In this document: piece by piece, positions 17,317-24,207 of the stretch
Numbering within the stretch: position 1 is the first letter of the stretch
Layout: each line of letters opens with the position of its first letter
DNA from: CAWFNW01 sp963817405
GTDB lineage: Bacteria > Actinomycetota > Coriobacteriia > Anaerosomatales > Anaerosomataceae
Direction of reading: 5' to 3'
Assembly (NCBI GenBank): GCA_963817405.1
Contig: CAWFNW010000001.1
Span: forward strand, 797,895 to 861,894
DNA: 64,000 nt
The notes under the pieces: model-generated
Told to the model about the DNA's origin: nothing
The model's database searches: none
What the model saw: only the letters and a program-made list of their open reading frames with translations
Position numbers and translations under genes: made by a program

Positions 17317-17388
17317 ATCACTCCCTCGAACAACACAGGGCGCCGCCGCAGCAGCGACGACGCCCTGTGACAAGCGGTAACGTCAGTG

Positions 17389-18273
17389 CTACGAAGGATT
17401 GCCGATGAACAGCGCCTGTCCGTACTTCTCGACACCATACTCGTTGATGACCTTCTGGCCGTCGGGGCTCAGGATGTAGTCCATGAAGGCCTGCGCGCCC
17501 TCCGGGTTGGTCGCACCGGTCACCGGTATGACACCGTACTGGTTGAGCAGCGCCTTGTCGCCCTCGACGAGGATATCGAGCTTGAGCGTGTCCTTGAGCG
17601 ACAGGTACGTGGCGCGATCTGTGAGGGTGTATGCGCCCTCCTCGGAGGCCATCTTCAGCACGTCGCCCATACCCTTACCGGCTGACTGATACCAGCCACC
17701 TGCTGTGGGTGTCGCCTCCTCGGCGGCCTTCCAGATCGACATCTCCTTGGTGAAGGTGCCGGAGTCATCGCCACGGGACACGAACGTATACTTGGCGGCG
17801 GTAGCGAGCTTCTTGAACGCTTCGGGGCTCGTCATGCCCTTGATGCCCGCGGGATCGGCAGCCGGACCAACAATGATGAAGTCGTTGTACATGACGTCGT
17901 GACGCTCGGTGCCGAAGCCGGCCTTCACGAACGCCTCTTCCTTCGCCTTGGCGTGGACCAGCAGGACGTCGGCGTCCTTGTTCTCGCCAAGCTTGAGGGC
18001 CTCGCCGGTGCCGACGGCGATGACCTCGACCTTGTACTCCGGAAACGCCTTCTCAAAGGCCGGAATCAGCACGTCGAACAGGCCCGAGTCCTGGGTCGAG
18101 GTGGTGGATGCGAGCACGAGCTTCGTCTGCTCGACCGTCGGAGTCGTCGGAGTCGTCGGAGTCGTCGGCGTCTCGGCCTTCTTGGCGCATCCTGCGAACG
18201 AGAGCGCAAGCACCACCGCAAGAGCAATGCTCGCTGCCCGCCTGAGGGCGGGCGCGATTCTGTGACCGGTCAT
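17389..18273 (-). CDS. tupA: Tungstate-binding lipoprotein TupA
   Basis: 294 residues. A signal peptide ends in the lipobox SFAGC (Cys29), followed by a Thr/Pro linker (about 36-46) encoded by a short tandem repeat. The mature domain begins KLVLASTTSTQDSGL, the oxyanion-binding signature of TupA rather than ModA. It should capture tungstate at the membrane surface. The ATG at 18273 has GGAAAGGAG upstream. It is the first gene after a promoter with a candidate operator and a Moco-type riboswitch. Confidence 0.94.
   Translation of the reverse strand: MTGHRIAPALRRAASIALAVVLALSFAGCAKKAETPTTPTTPTTPTVEQTKLVLASTTSTQDSGLFDVLIPAFEKAFPEYKVEVIAVGTGEALKLGENKDADVLLVHAKAKEEAFVKAGFGTERHDVMYNDFIIVGPAADPAGIKGMTSPEAFKKLATAAKYTFVSRGDDSGTFTKEMSIWKAAEEATPTAGGWYQSAGKGMGDVLKMASEEGAYTLTDRATYLSLKDTLKLDILVEGDKALLNQYGVIPVTGATNPEGAQAFMDYILSPDGQKVINEYGVEKYGQALFIGNPS
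18137..18172. repeat. Four 9-base tandem repeats in tupA
   Basis: The unit GTCGGAGTC occurs four times in tandem, the last copy with one change. On the coding strand it encodes the Thr/Pro linker of the TupA lipoprotein. Copy-number change would alter linker length without shifting frame. Confidence 0.85.
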
Positions 18274-18290
18274 GTGAGGCTCCTTTCCAA

Positions 18291-18385
18291 GCACGGGAGG
18301 CAGCAACGTTTCCGGCGCTGCCCTAACGCCCCTGTCGCCATAGCGGTGACCGACCGCCACAGGCATTTCAGGGTTCGGAGGTGTC
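18291..18385 (-). ncRNA. Candidate Moco/Tuco-type riboswitch in the tupA leader
   Basis: The leader RNA has several nested helices. CCCUGAAAUGCC (from 18373-18362) can pair with GGCGUUAGGG (18330-18321). This encloses a hairpin closed by UGU/ACA, with GCGGU/ACCGC inside it. GGCAGC (18322-18317) pairs with GCUGCC (18304-18299) around a GCCGGAAACG loop, followed by UCCCGUGC. These elements match my memory of the Moco RNA motif, which controls cofactor genes and oxyanion transporters. An upstream ACCUCC could pair with the tupA ribosome binding site GGAAAGGAG. No covariance search was possible. Confidence 0.7.
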
Positions 18386-18402
18386 GCGGATACCCGCGGC
18401 CT

Positions 18403-18437
18403 ACCCTAAGGATAGACTAAGGGTGCCACTGGCTCAA
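18403..18437 (-). promoter_or_regulatory. tup operon promoter with overlapping inverted-repeat operator
   Basis: On the minus strand TTGAGC (18437-18432) and TATCCT (18414-18409) are 17 bases apart. The plus-strand dyad ACCCTAAG-GATAGA-CTAAGGGT (18403-18424, one mismatch) covers the -10 element. A repressor bound there would block transcription of tupABC and the cofactor genes. The same half-site at the same spacing recurs at 32830-32851. Confidence 0.65.
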
Positions 18438-18480
18438 ACGCAATGCCGCGACGGACCGTCGTCAGGGTCCGGACAGCCGT

Positions 18481-18504
18481 GCGGCCCCGTCGAGACGGGG
18501 CCGC
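18481..18504. terminator. GC-rich hairpin downstream of mop
   Basis: GCGGCCCCGTC-GA-GACGGGGCCGC is an 11-base perfect inverted repeat starting 22 bases past the mop stop and just upstream of the tup promoter. It lacks a clear T run on the minus strand, so it may be a weak or factor-assisted terminator isolating the two units. Confidence 0.55.
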
Positions 18505-18526
18505 ATCGTTTGCGGTGCAGGGTGCG

Positions 18527-18733
18527 CTACTCGGTGCCGAGAATGACGCTCGAGGCCTTGATGATGGCCATCGCGTCCGAGCCGACGGTCAGCCCCATGT
18601 CGTTGAGCGCATCGAGTGTGATCGTCGAGCTGATGATGTTGCCGCCGATGTCGAGCTTCACTACCGCACTCACGGCACCCCGCTCGATCTCGACGACCCT
18701 GCCCTTGAGTATGTTGCGCGCAGAAAGCTTCAT
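18527..18733 (-). CDS. mop: Molbindin (Mop/TOBE domain) protein
   Basis: 68 residues, the size of a single Mop domain. MKLSARNILKGRVVEIERGAV and the C-terminal SDAMAIIKASSVIL match the family, which forms oligomers that bind molybdate or tungstate in the cytoplasm as buffer. The ATG at 18733 follows GAGAGG; the upstream in-frame extension is not needed. It lies between the LysR gene and the tup promoter on the same strand. Confidence 0.92.
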   Translation of the reverse strand: MKLSARNILKGRVVEIERGAVSAVVKLDIGGNIISSTITLDALNDMGLTVGSDAMAIIKASSVILGTE

Positions 18734-18834
18734 GGCCCTCTCCTCTCGCTTCCCTACCATATGGAATGTGCCCACTCGCGGGGGCGTCGACACACAGCCC
18801 GGGACAGCGGGGATGCCGTCGTGCAAGGCGCCGC

Positions 18835-19722
18835 CTACAGCGTGTCGCGCAGATGGTTCGCGAGCGCTTGGGCCGCGCGGGTTGGTGTCGTGCGCGGCAG
18901 AACGAGAAAGAGCGGCCGCGTGAGCGGGAAGTCGAGCGCCTGCACGCGGGCGACCGTCCCCAAGGTGAGCGCCTTGTCCGATACGTGCGCACTCACGGCA
19001 CCGATTCCCATGCCGCCCTCGATGGCCGAGAGCACAGCCTCATTCGTGCCGAGCTCAAGCACGATGCGCAGCTCCGCGGGGTCCACGCCTGCTCGGCGCA
19101 TGGCCTCCTCGACGACCATGCGCGTGCCGCTGCCGGCCTCCCTCACGATGAACGGCTCGTCGACGAGGTCGGCGAGCGCGACCCGGTCGCCCGTGGCGAC
19201 CGGGTTGTCCGGCGAGCACAGCAGCTCCAACCGGTCAGTCCCCAGCTGCTCGTAGATAACGCGCGCACCCGACACCTCGGCACCGGTCATTCCCAGATGT
19301 GCCTCACCCGAGGCGACGTGCTCGACAACCTCGGCCGAGTCGTAGACGCGGAGCGCGACGCCTACCTCGGGATACTCTCTGAGGAACGGGCCGAGCGCCC
19401 GAGGCAGCACGTACTGCCCCGGCGTGGTGGACGCGGCCACCGCGAGGCGCCCGGTCACCGTCTGTGAGAGGCCATCGATGGCACCATACGCCTCGTCGAT
19501 GTCGTCGAGCACCGCGCGCGCGAACGGGATGAGCACGCGCCCGGCCTCGGTGAGCTCGACCTTGCGGTACCGCCGGTCCAGCAGTATGGCACCGACGTCC
19601 GTTTCGAGCGCCTGGATCTGCATGGTGACGGCGGGCTGCGAGATGCCAAGCATGCGGGCAGCTTCAGAGAACGAACGGTGCTCGGCGACCTGGACGAAGG
19701 TGCGCAGCTGCTGGATGTTCAT
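18835..19722 (-). CDS. LysR-family transcriptional regulator
   Basis: 295 residues. The N-terminal winged HTH (MNIQQLRTFVQVAEHRSFSEAARMLGISQPAV) is followed by a two-lobed effector-binding domain (about 90-295) with GRLAVAASTTPGQYVLP and REAGSGTRMVVEEAM, a ligand-loop type seen in CysL/CbbR-like members. The ATG at 19722 follows GGAGGGGAC. Position directly upstream of mop and tup suggests a role in oxyanion genes, but the ligand is unknown. It is divergent from the Fur-family gene. Confidence 0.9.
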   Translation of the reverse strand: MNIQQLRTFVQVAEHRSFSEAARMLGISQPAVTMQIQALETDVGAILLDRRYRKVELTEAGRVLIPFARAVLDDIDEAYGAIDGLSQTVTGRLAVAASTTPGQYVLPRALGPFLREYPEVGVALRVYDSAEVVEHVASGEAHLGMTGAEVSGARVIYEQLGTDRLELLCSPDNPVATGDRVALADLVDEPFIVREAGSGTRMVVEEAMRRAGVDPAELRIVLELGTNEAVLSAIEGGMGIGAVSAHVSDKALTLGTVARVQALDFPLTRPLFLVLPRTTPTRAAQALANHLRDTL

Positions 19723-19846
19723 GGCTATGTCCCCTCCGAGCACGCGCGACGTATCAGTGATGCTTATGGTACACCGCAGCAGAAGGGGGACGAGGGGAAC
19801 CACCTACCGGCGTTTCACGCGCGCATCCGGGGGTATGATGTATAAG

Positions 19847-19861
19847 TGATAATCGTTCTCA
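19847..19861 (+). promoter_or_regulatory. Fur/Zur-type box upstream of the Fur-family gene
   Basis: TGATAAT-C-GTTCTCA fits the 7-1-7 dyad of Fur-family operators and ends 19 bases before the regulator start. A TATGAT hexamer (19834-19839) and TATAAG (19841-19846) lie just upstream as possible -10 elements, so binding would repress the fur-cbiMQO operon. Confidence 0.7.
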
Positions 19862-19880
19862 GTTAGGGCGTCCTGCGCTC

Positions 19881-20348
19881 ATGCCCACCTCCCCACAGCA
19901 TGTGCATTCGCATGTCGCGGCCCTCCCCATCACGGAGGAGACGCTTCGCCGCGCGTACGGCGCGTCCCGCGTGAGCCGCGCCCGTCGCACGATCGCCGAG
20001 GCGGTCGTCACGATGCCAGGTGCATTCACCGTCGAGGACCTGCACGGCCGACTCGCGCGTGCCGACGCGAGCGTCGGTCTCGCCACCGTGTACCGCGCGG
20101 TAGCTGCGCTGATCGACACGGGATTCCTTGCGACCGTCGGCGCGCGCGCCGGCATCGCGCTCTACGCGCGCTGCGGCGGCGGTGACCACCACCATCACCT
20201 CGTGTGCACCACCTGCGGCACGATTGCGCCCATCGACTGTCCGCTCGATGCCGGCCTCAAGGCCGCGGTGAGCCGTTCGGGCTACACGATCACCGGCCAC
20301 GAGGTCGTTCTCTACGGGCTCTGCGCCGCATGCGGGGGCGAGCACTAG
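19881..20348 (+). CDS. Fur-family metalloregulator (Fur/Zur-like)
   Basis: 155 residues. A winged HTH (DLHGRLARADASVGLATVYRAVAALIDTGFL) precedes the metal-binding dimerisation domain with GGGDHHHHLVCTTCG and a C-terminal CAACGGEH, giving the two CxxC pairs of the structural zinc site. The family senses Fe, Zn, Ni or Mn. Coupling to an ECF metal transporter and four consecutive His favour Zur or Nur-like sensing, but the metal cannot be fixed by eye. Its stop abuts the cbiM start. Confidence 0.9.
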   Translation: MPTSPQHVHSHVAALPITEETLRRAYGASRVSRARRTIAEAVVTMPGAFTVEDLHGRLARADASVGLATVYRAVAALIDTGFLATVGARAGIALYARCGGGDHHHHLVCTTCGTIAPIDCPLDAGLKAAVSRSGYTITGHEVVLYGLCAACGGEH

Positions 20349-21179
20349 ATGTCGCACATCCACATCCCCGACGGCGTCCTTCCCGTCTGGCTCTGGGCGA
20401 GCGGCTGGGCGGTCTCGCTCCTCGTGCTCTGGGTCGCGTCGCGCCGTGCCGAGCGTGCCGACGTCCGCCGTAAGGTGCCGCTTGTCGCGGTTGTCTCCGC
20501 GCTCGTGCTCATCGCGATGTCTTCGGAGATCGTGCCCATCGCCTACCACGTGAACCTCACCGTCGTGGCCGGCGCGCTCTTGGGTCCGCAGCTGGCGATC
20601 GTCGCCGCGTTCGTCGTCCAGGTGGCCCTCGCGCTCCTGGGTCATGGTGGCGTGACGGTGATCGGCCTGAATGTGCTCATGACCGCCACCGAGATGATCC
20701 TCGGCTGGCTGCTCTTCCGTGCGTTCGTGAAGCTCCTGGGTCGCCGGCGCGTGCGGTGGGCAGGTGGGCTCGCGACGGTCCTCACCCTTGCCGTCACAAC
20801 GACGATGCTTGTGGGCCTCGTGGCGCTGGCCGGCGCCGGTGCTGCAGCCCAGCAGGAAACGGGCGCGCTCGACCCCAGCAACCTCACGTTCGCATCCCCC
20901 TTCGGCAACGGCGTCGTGCACATCGGCCTGTTCTCCGGCGGCGGGGCAGCCGCTGGACACACGGGGGACGGCGGCCCGGGCGGAACGTCGGCCCCGCTCT
21001 CGGTGGGTCGCTTCGCCGCCGTCGTGTACACGCTCGGTCCCATCGGGTGGCTCATCGAAGCGCTCGTGACCGCGGCAGTCCTCGGCTATGTGGCACACGT
21101 GCGCCCGTCGCTGCTCTTCGAGGGAGCGCTTGCCGCCCACGACCATCCGCGCTACGGCGACGAACACGGGCGGCACTGA
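20349..21179 (+). CDS. cbiM: CbiM/NikM-type ECF metal transporter S component
   Basis: 276 residues, about six to seven membrane helices. The N terminus MSHIHIPDGVLP is the metal-binding signature of CbiM/NikM, which fold the first residues into the membrane to bind Co or Ni. A long Gly-rich extracellular loop (about 165-220) precedes the last helices; it may replace the missing CbiN/NikN subunit. It starts immediately after the Fur-family gene (TAGATG). Under Fur-type control the substrate could also be zinc. Confidence 0.9.
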   Translation: MSHIHIPDGVLPVWLWASGWAVSLLVLWVASRRAERADVRRKVPLVAVVSALVLIAMSSEIVPIAYHVNLTVVAGALLGPQLAIVAAFVVQVALALLGHGGVTVIGLNVLMTATEMILGWLLFRAFVKLLGRRRVRWAGGLATVLTLAVTTTMLVGLVALAGAGAAAQQETGALDPSNLTFASPFGNGVVHIGLFSGGGAAAGHTGDGGPGGTSAPLSVGRFAAVVYTLGPIGWLIEALVTAAVLGYVAHVRPSLLFEGALAAHDHPRYGDEHGRH

Positions 21180-21980
21180 TGGATATCACCGTCGTCGACC
21201 GGTCCGCGACCTCGGGCACAACGGGGCTCCACAAGGCTGCCCCCGGAGCCAAGTTCGTGGCATTCGCGTGCTTGCTGGCCGCGGTCGTGATCAGCGCGAA
21301 CCTCTTCGTGGTGCTCGCGATCGCGCTCCTGATGCTTGCGGCTCTCGTCGCGCTTGGCCTCCCCGCCCGGAAGATGCTGCCGCTCGCCTTCTACCCGGCG
21401 CTGTTCGCGGCCGTCTTCGCGTTTGCCTCAGCGCCCGACGTGCTCACCGCGGCGCTCATCATCGTCAAGGCCGTGACCGCGGCGCTCGCCGCCGTGATGC
21501 TCATGTTCACGACACCCTACCCGCAGGTCTTCGCGCTCGTGCAGCGCGTGACGCCGAGTCTGGTGGGCGACACGCTCCTGATGACGTACCGAGCGCTCTT
21601 CCTCTTGGCCGACAAGCTGTCGCATCTCACGAGGGCGGTGCGGCTCCGCGCGGGCGTGGCGCTCAACCAGCCGATCCGGGCGGCGACGCGCGACCTCGCG
21701 GGCGCTCGGCGGGCTCATCTTGTACTCGCTCGACCTCAGCCAACGCGAGTACGACGTGCTGCTCCTGCGCGGCTACGAGGGTCGGCTGAGGGTGACGCCA
21801 CAGCGTTCGGCCTCACGAGCGACCGACGTGGCTACCGTCGCCACCGGGGCACTGGCGCTCCTCGCGGCGATCATCTGGCGCGTGTACTGGATGGACCTCA
21901 ACGACTACAGCTGGGTGCTGCCGGCCCTCGCGCTCGTCGCGCTTGTGGCAGGGGCTCTCATCGCAAGGAGGCACCGATGA
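21179..21980 (+). CDS. cbiQ: CbiQ-type ECF transmembrane component, interrupted by a frameshift
   Basis: The ATG overlaps the cbiM stop (TGATG). Frame 1 gives the N-terminal two thirds with several helices (AFACLLAAVVISANLFVVL; LMTYRALFLLADKLSHLTRAVRLR). Near 21702-21706 one base too many shifts the frame; the correct continuation reads GGLILYSLDLSQREYDVLLLRGYEGRL, the conserved ECF-T coupling region, then two more helices and a stop at 21978-21980 overlapping cbiO (ATGA). Intact flanking signals suggest a sequencing error rather than a dead gene. Confidence 0.85.
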
Positions 21981-22864
21981 CCGAGCACGGACACCACCAC
22001 GTCCCGGAGCAGACGCACTCGGCTGATGAGGTCGTCCGCGTGAGCTGCGTCAGGCACACGTACGAGGACGGCGCGATGGTGCACCTCTGCGGCCTCGACT
22101 TCGTCGCGTCGCGCGGAGCGCGCGTGGCAGTCCTCGGCCCGAACGGTTCGGGTAAGACGACGATGCTCTATCACATCCTCGGGCTGCTCAAGCCGCAGGA
22201 GGGCGAGGTGCGCGTGCTCGGTGTCGCGCCGTCCGAGGAGTGGAAGGCCATCCGCCGCCGCATCGGCGTCGTGCTGCAGAACGTTGACGAGCAGATCATC
22301 GCCCCCACGGTGGGTGACGACGTGGGCTTCTCCCCCCGACAGTACGGCCTGCCGGAGGCCGAGGTGCACGAGCGCGTCGACGCCGCGCTCGGCTTGCTCG
22401 GCATCGCGAATCTCGCCGAGCGCGTCCCGCACAACCTGTCAGGCGGAGAGAAGCGCAAGGTGGCGCTCGCAGGGGCGCTCGTGATGGACCCGGAGCTCCT
22501 GGTGCTTGACGAGCCGTTCGAGGGGTTGGACCCAAGCTCTCGGCGCTCGCTCATCGAGCTCCTCACGCGCCTCACCCGCGAGCGTGACCTGACGGTCGTC
22601 ATGTCCACGCACGACATCGACACCGTGCCTGAGTTCGCCGACTACGCCTACGTGCTCGCACCCGGCGGCGCCATCGCGCTTCGCGGCACGCCTGCGGAAG
22701 TCTTCGCGTCAGCCGACGTGCTTGCCGAGAGCAACATCGAGCCCCCCATCCTCGCGAACCTCTTCGCACGCCTGCGCGAGCGCGACCCCCTCGCGCCTGA
22801 GCCCGCACTCACGGTGGCCGAGGCCGTTGAAGCACTCAGCGACTGGAAGGGGTGCGCCGAGTAG
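21977..22864 (+). CDS. cbiO: CbiO-type ECF transporter ATPase
   Basis: 295 residues. A His-rich N terminus (MTEHGHHHVPEQTH) may contact metal. Walker A GPNGSGKT (54-61), Q-loop VVLQNVDEQIIAPTVGDDV, signature LSGGEKRKVALAGAL, Walker B LLVLDEPFEGLD and STHD are intact. The Q-loop context NVDEQIIAPTV is typical of CbiO/NikO. The ATG follows AAGGAGG. Only one ATPase gene is present, so a homodimer is expected. Confidence 0.94.
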   Translation: MTEHGHHHVPEQTHSADEVVRVSCVRHTYEDGAMVHLCGLDFVASRGARVAVLGPNGSGKTTMLYHILGLLKPQEGEVRVLGVAPSEEWKAIRRRIGVVLQNVDEQIIAPTVGDDVGFSPRQYGLPEAEVHERVDAALGLLGIANLAERVPHNLSGGEKRKVALAGALVMDPELLVLDEPFEGLDPSSRRSLIELLTRLTRERDLTVVMSTHDIDTVPEFADYAYVLAPGGAIALRGTPAEVFASADVLAESNIEPPILANLFARLRERDPLAPEPALTVAEAVEALSDWKGCAE

Positions 22865-22873
22865 GCGCGCCTA
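22862..22873. other. Palindrome formed by two convergent stop codons
   Basis: TAGGCGCGCCTA is a perfect 12-base palindrome made of the cbiO stop, six bases, and the stop of the convergent SHOCT-like gene. No terminator fits in the gap, so the transcripts must overlap. Confidence 0.8.
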
Positions 22874-23320
22874 TTCGCAGTACACGCGGACGTGCTCGCC
22901 CTTGTCGCCATCGATGTTGACGACCATCTCGCGCAGGGCGGCGATGAGTTCATCGATGTCTTCCGGCTTGAAGTTGGAGAAGTCGATCGACATTCCACTC
23001 TTGGCCATCTCGCTGTTGATCTGGTCCATGGCCTGCGGCGGAATGAGGGAGGTCAGCTTCAGGCCCGAGCGCACGAGCGCGAGCGGGACCTTCACGTCCA
23101 CCTTCTCGCCCTTCTCGCCGTCCACCTTCACATGCAGGTACTTCGGCAAGGCGTTCACGACCGGCGTGGGATCGCCCTTGATGAAGGACGGGCCCGGGCT
23201 CTCAGCGGCAGGGAGATCCGATCGGCGTGATTCGAGCGCGTCGAGGAGGCGCTCCGCTTCATCGGCGGTGATCTTGCCTTCGGCGAGCATGTTCAGGATT
23301 CGGGCGCGATCTTCACTCAT
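22871..23320 (-). CDS. SHOCT-like domain protein of the DUF2089 operon
   Basis: 149 residues. The N-terminal RARILNMLAEGKITADEAERLLDALE is the short SHOCT-like motif found in YvlB-type and DUF2089-associated proteins; the same motif ends the DUF2089 regulator here. The rest is a soluble domain with PKYLHVKVDGEKGEKVDVKVPL and a GEHVRVYCE tail. Start at 23320 with GAAAGGTGACC upstream. Family members occur in envelope-stress-like operons; the function here is unknown. Confidence 0.8.
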   Translation of the reverse strand: MSEDRARILNMLAEGKITADEAERLLDALESRRSDLPAAESPGPSFIKGDPTPVVNALPKYLHVKVDGEKGEKVDVKVPLALVRSGLKLTSLIPPQAMDQINSEMAKSGMSIDFSNFKPEDIDELIAALREMVVNIDGDKGEHVRVYCE

Positions 23321-23337
23321 TGCGGTCACCTTTCTTC

Positions 23338-23619
23338 TCACACGACGTCGATTTCGACGACGTTCTCGTCCGAGTTGATCCGTACAGTCGTCCCCGACGA
23401 GGCCGCCACCACTCGGGCGGCGCCCAACAACAGAAGCGTCGAATGGTGATAGCGCTGCCCGGCGATGAGGAGGACGACGTCCGCGAGGATCGCGAGCGTG
23501 AGCAGCAGCAGCGCGAACGGCAGCAGGAGCAGCCACACCAGGAACAGGGGAAGCCACACCCCATGGCGCGCGCTGGTCGGTGCGCCGACTCGCACGTACA
23601 TGAGCAGTGGGGGAACCAT
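23338..23619 (-). CDS. Small membrane protein in the DUF2089 operon
   Basis: 93 residues with one strong hydrophobic stretch (WLPLFLVWLLLLPFALLLLT, extended by LAILADVVLLIAG) that could form two helices, then a soluble tail ending NVVEIDVV. The start overlaps the DUF2089 stop as TGATG. I do not recognise the family; such proteins commonly accompany DUF2089 and SHOCT-like genes. Confidence 0.75.
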   Translation of the reverse strand: MVPPLLMYVRVGAPTSARHGVWLPLFLVWLLLLPFALLLLTLAILADVVLLIAGQRYHHSTLLLLGAARVVAASSGTTVRINSDENVVEIDVV

Positions 23620-23999
23620 CAGCGTCTCAGCCTCTTCGCCGCCTCGTCCGCCGAGATCTCGCCGAGCTCGAGCATGCCGAGCACGTCCTCGGACCCGATC
23701 GGCGCAGGGGCTGGCACCTCAACCGCGATCTCCACTTGGCGGAGCCGTTCAGCGATGCGGTTCAGACGGTTCTTCACGGTGGGGTAGCTGACGCCGAACG
23801 CCTTCTCCATGTCCTTGATGGAGCCGTGGCTGCGCACGAATTCGCCCACGAAGATCTGGTCCTCATAGCGCAGCCGCGCGAGCGGCGGCAGCTCGAATTC
23901 GCCCTCGATCGCCACGCCGGTCTTCTCAAGCCGGACCCGCGTGACCACGAACGGGCGATCGCCAGTCAGGTCCGTCAACTCATGCCACTCGTTGCCCAT
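23619..23999 (-). CDS. DUF2089-family DNA-binding protein
   Basis: 126 residues. The core LARLRYEDQIFVGEFVRSHGSIKDMEKAFGVSYPTVKNRLNRI contains a clear helix-turn-helix and matches DUF2089. The C terminus ends with the SHOCT-like LGMLELGEISADEAAKRL. It heads a three-gene operon and is preceded by a sigma70-like promoter embedded in repeated operator-like sequences, so autoregulation is likely. The signal it senses is unknown. Confidence 0.88.
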   Translation of the reverse strand: MGNEWHELTDLTGDRPFVVTRVRLEKTGVAIEGEFELPPLARLRYEDQIFVGEFVRSHGSIKDMEKAFGVSYPTVKNRLNRIAERLRQVEIAVEVPAPAPIGSEDVLGMLELGEISADEAAKRLRR

Positions 24000-24016
24000 G
24001 CGACCACCTCCGACAT

Positions 24017-24082
24017 CTTCAATCTGAAGACATCGTATGGTGACCTTTTCAGAAAGTCAATACAAGACTTCAGAAAATCAAT
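24017..24082 (-). promoter_or_regulatory. Promoter and repeated operators of the DUF2089 operon
   Basis: On the minus strand TTGACT (24060-24055) and TACGAT (24037-24032) are 17 bases apart. Two direct repeats TTCAGAAARTCAAT lie at 24048-24061 and 24069-24082, 21 bases apart, and a perfect dyad CTTCA-ATC-TGAAG sits at 24017-24029 near the expected transcription start. The region is AT-rich compared with its surroundings. Three related TTCAGA elements on one helix face suggest cooperative binding. Confidence 0.65.
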
Positions 24083-24207
24083 CTCTCGTCGACGCTGAGA
24101 GGGAATTCGTGAACGGTCATGACGATATGTTCTCGCTCAGCGAGCTTGCGCGAAGCGCGCTTGGCCGGAGAAAGGGGGATCAGGCTCGGCCGCGCTCGGC
24201 GCCTGGC

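Noticed and set aside
18137..18172. The 9-base tandem repeats as a CRISPR or regulatory array
   Set aside because: They are inside tupA, in frame, without spacers, and encode a Thr/Pro linker.
20756..22864. An apparent CbiQ-CbiO fusion protein
   Set aside because: The frame starts inside cbiM in a wrong phase, and the link between CbiQ and CbiO is a non-conserved Arg-rich stretch produced by the shift near 21704; cbiO has its own ATG, ribosome site and ATGA overlap.
24120..24200. A possible small gene in the gap right of the DUF2089 operator
   Set aside because: Open frames there have no ribosome site and no recognisable sequence; the plus-strand frame continues antisense to the TiaS-like gene.
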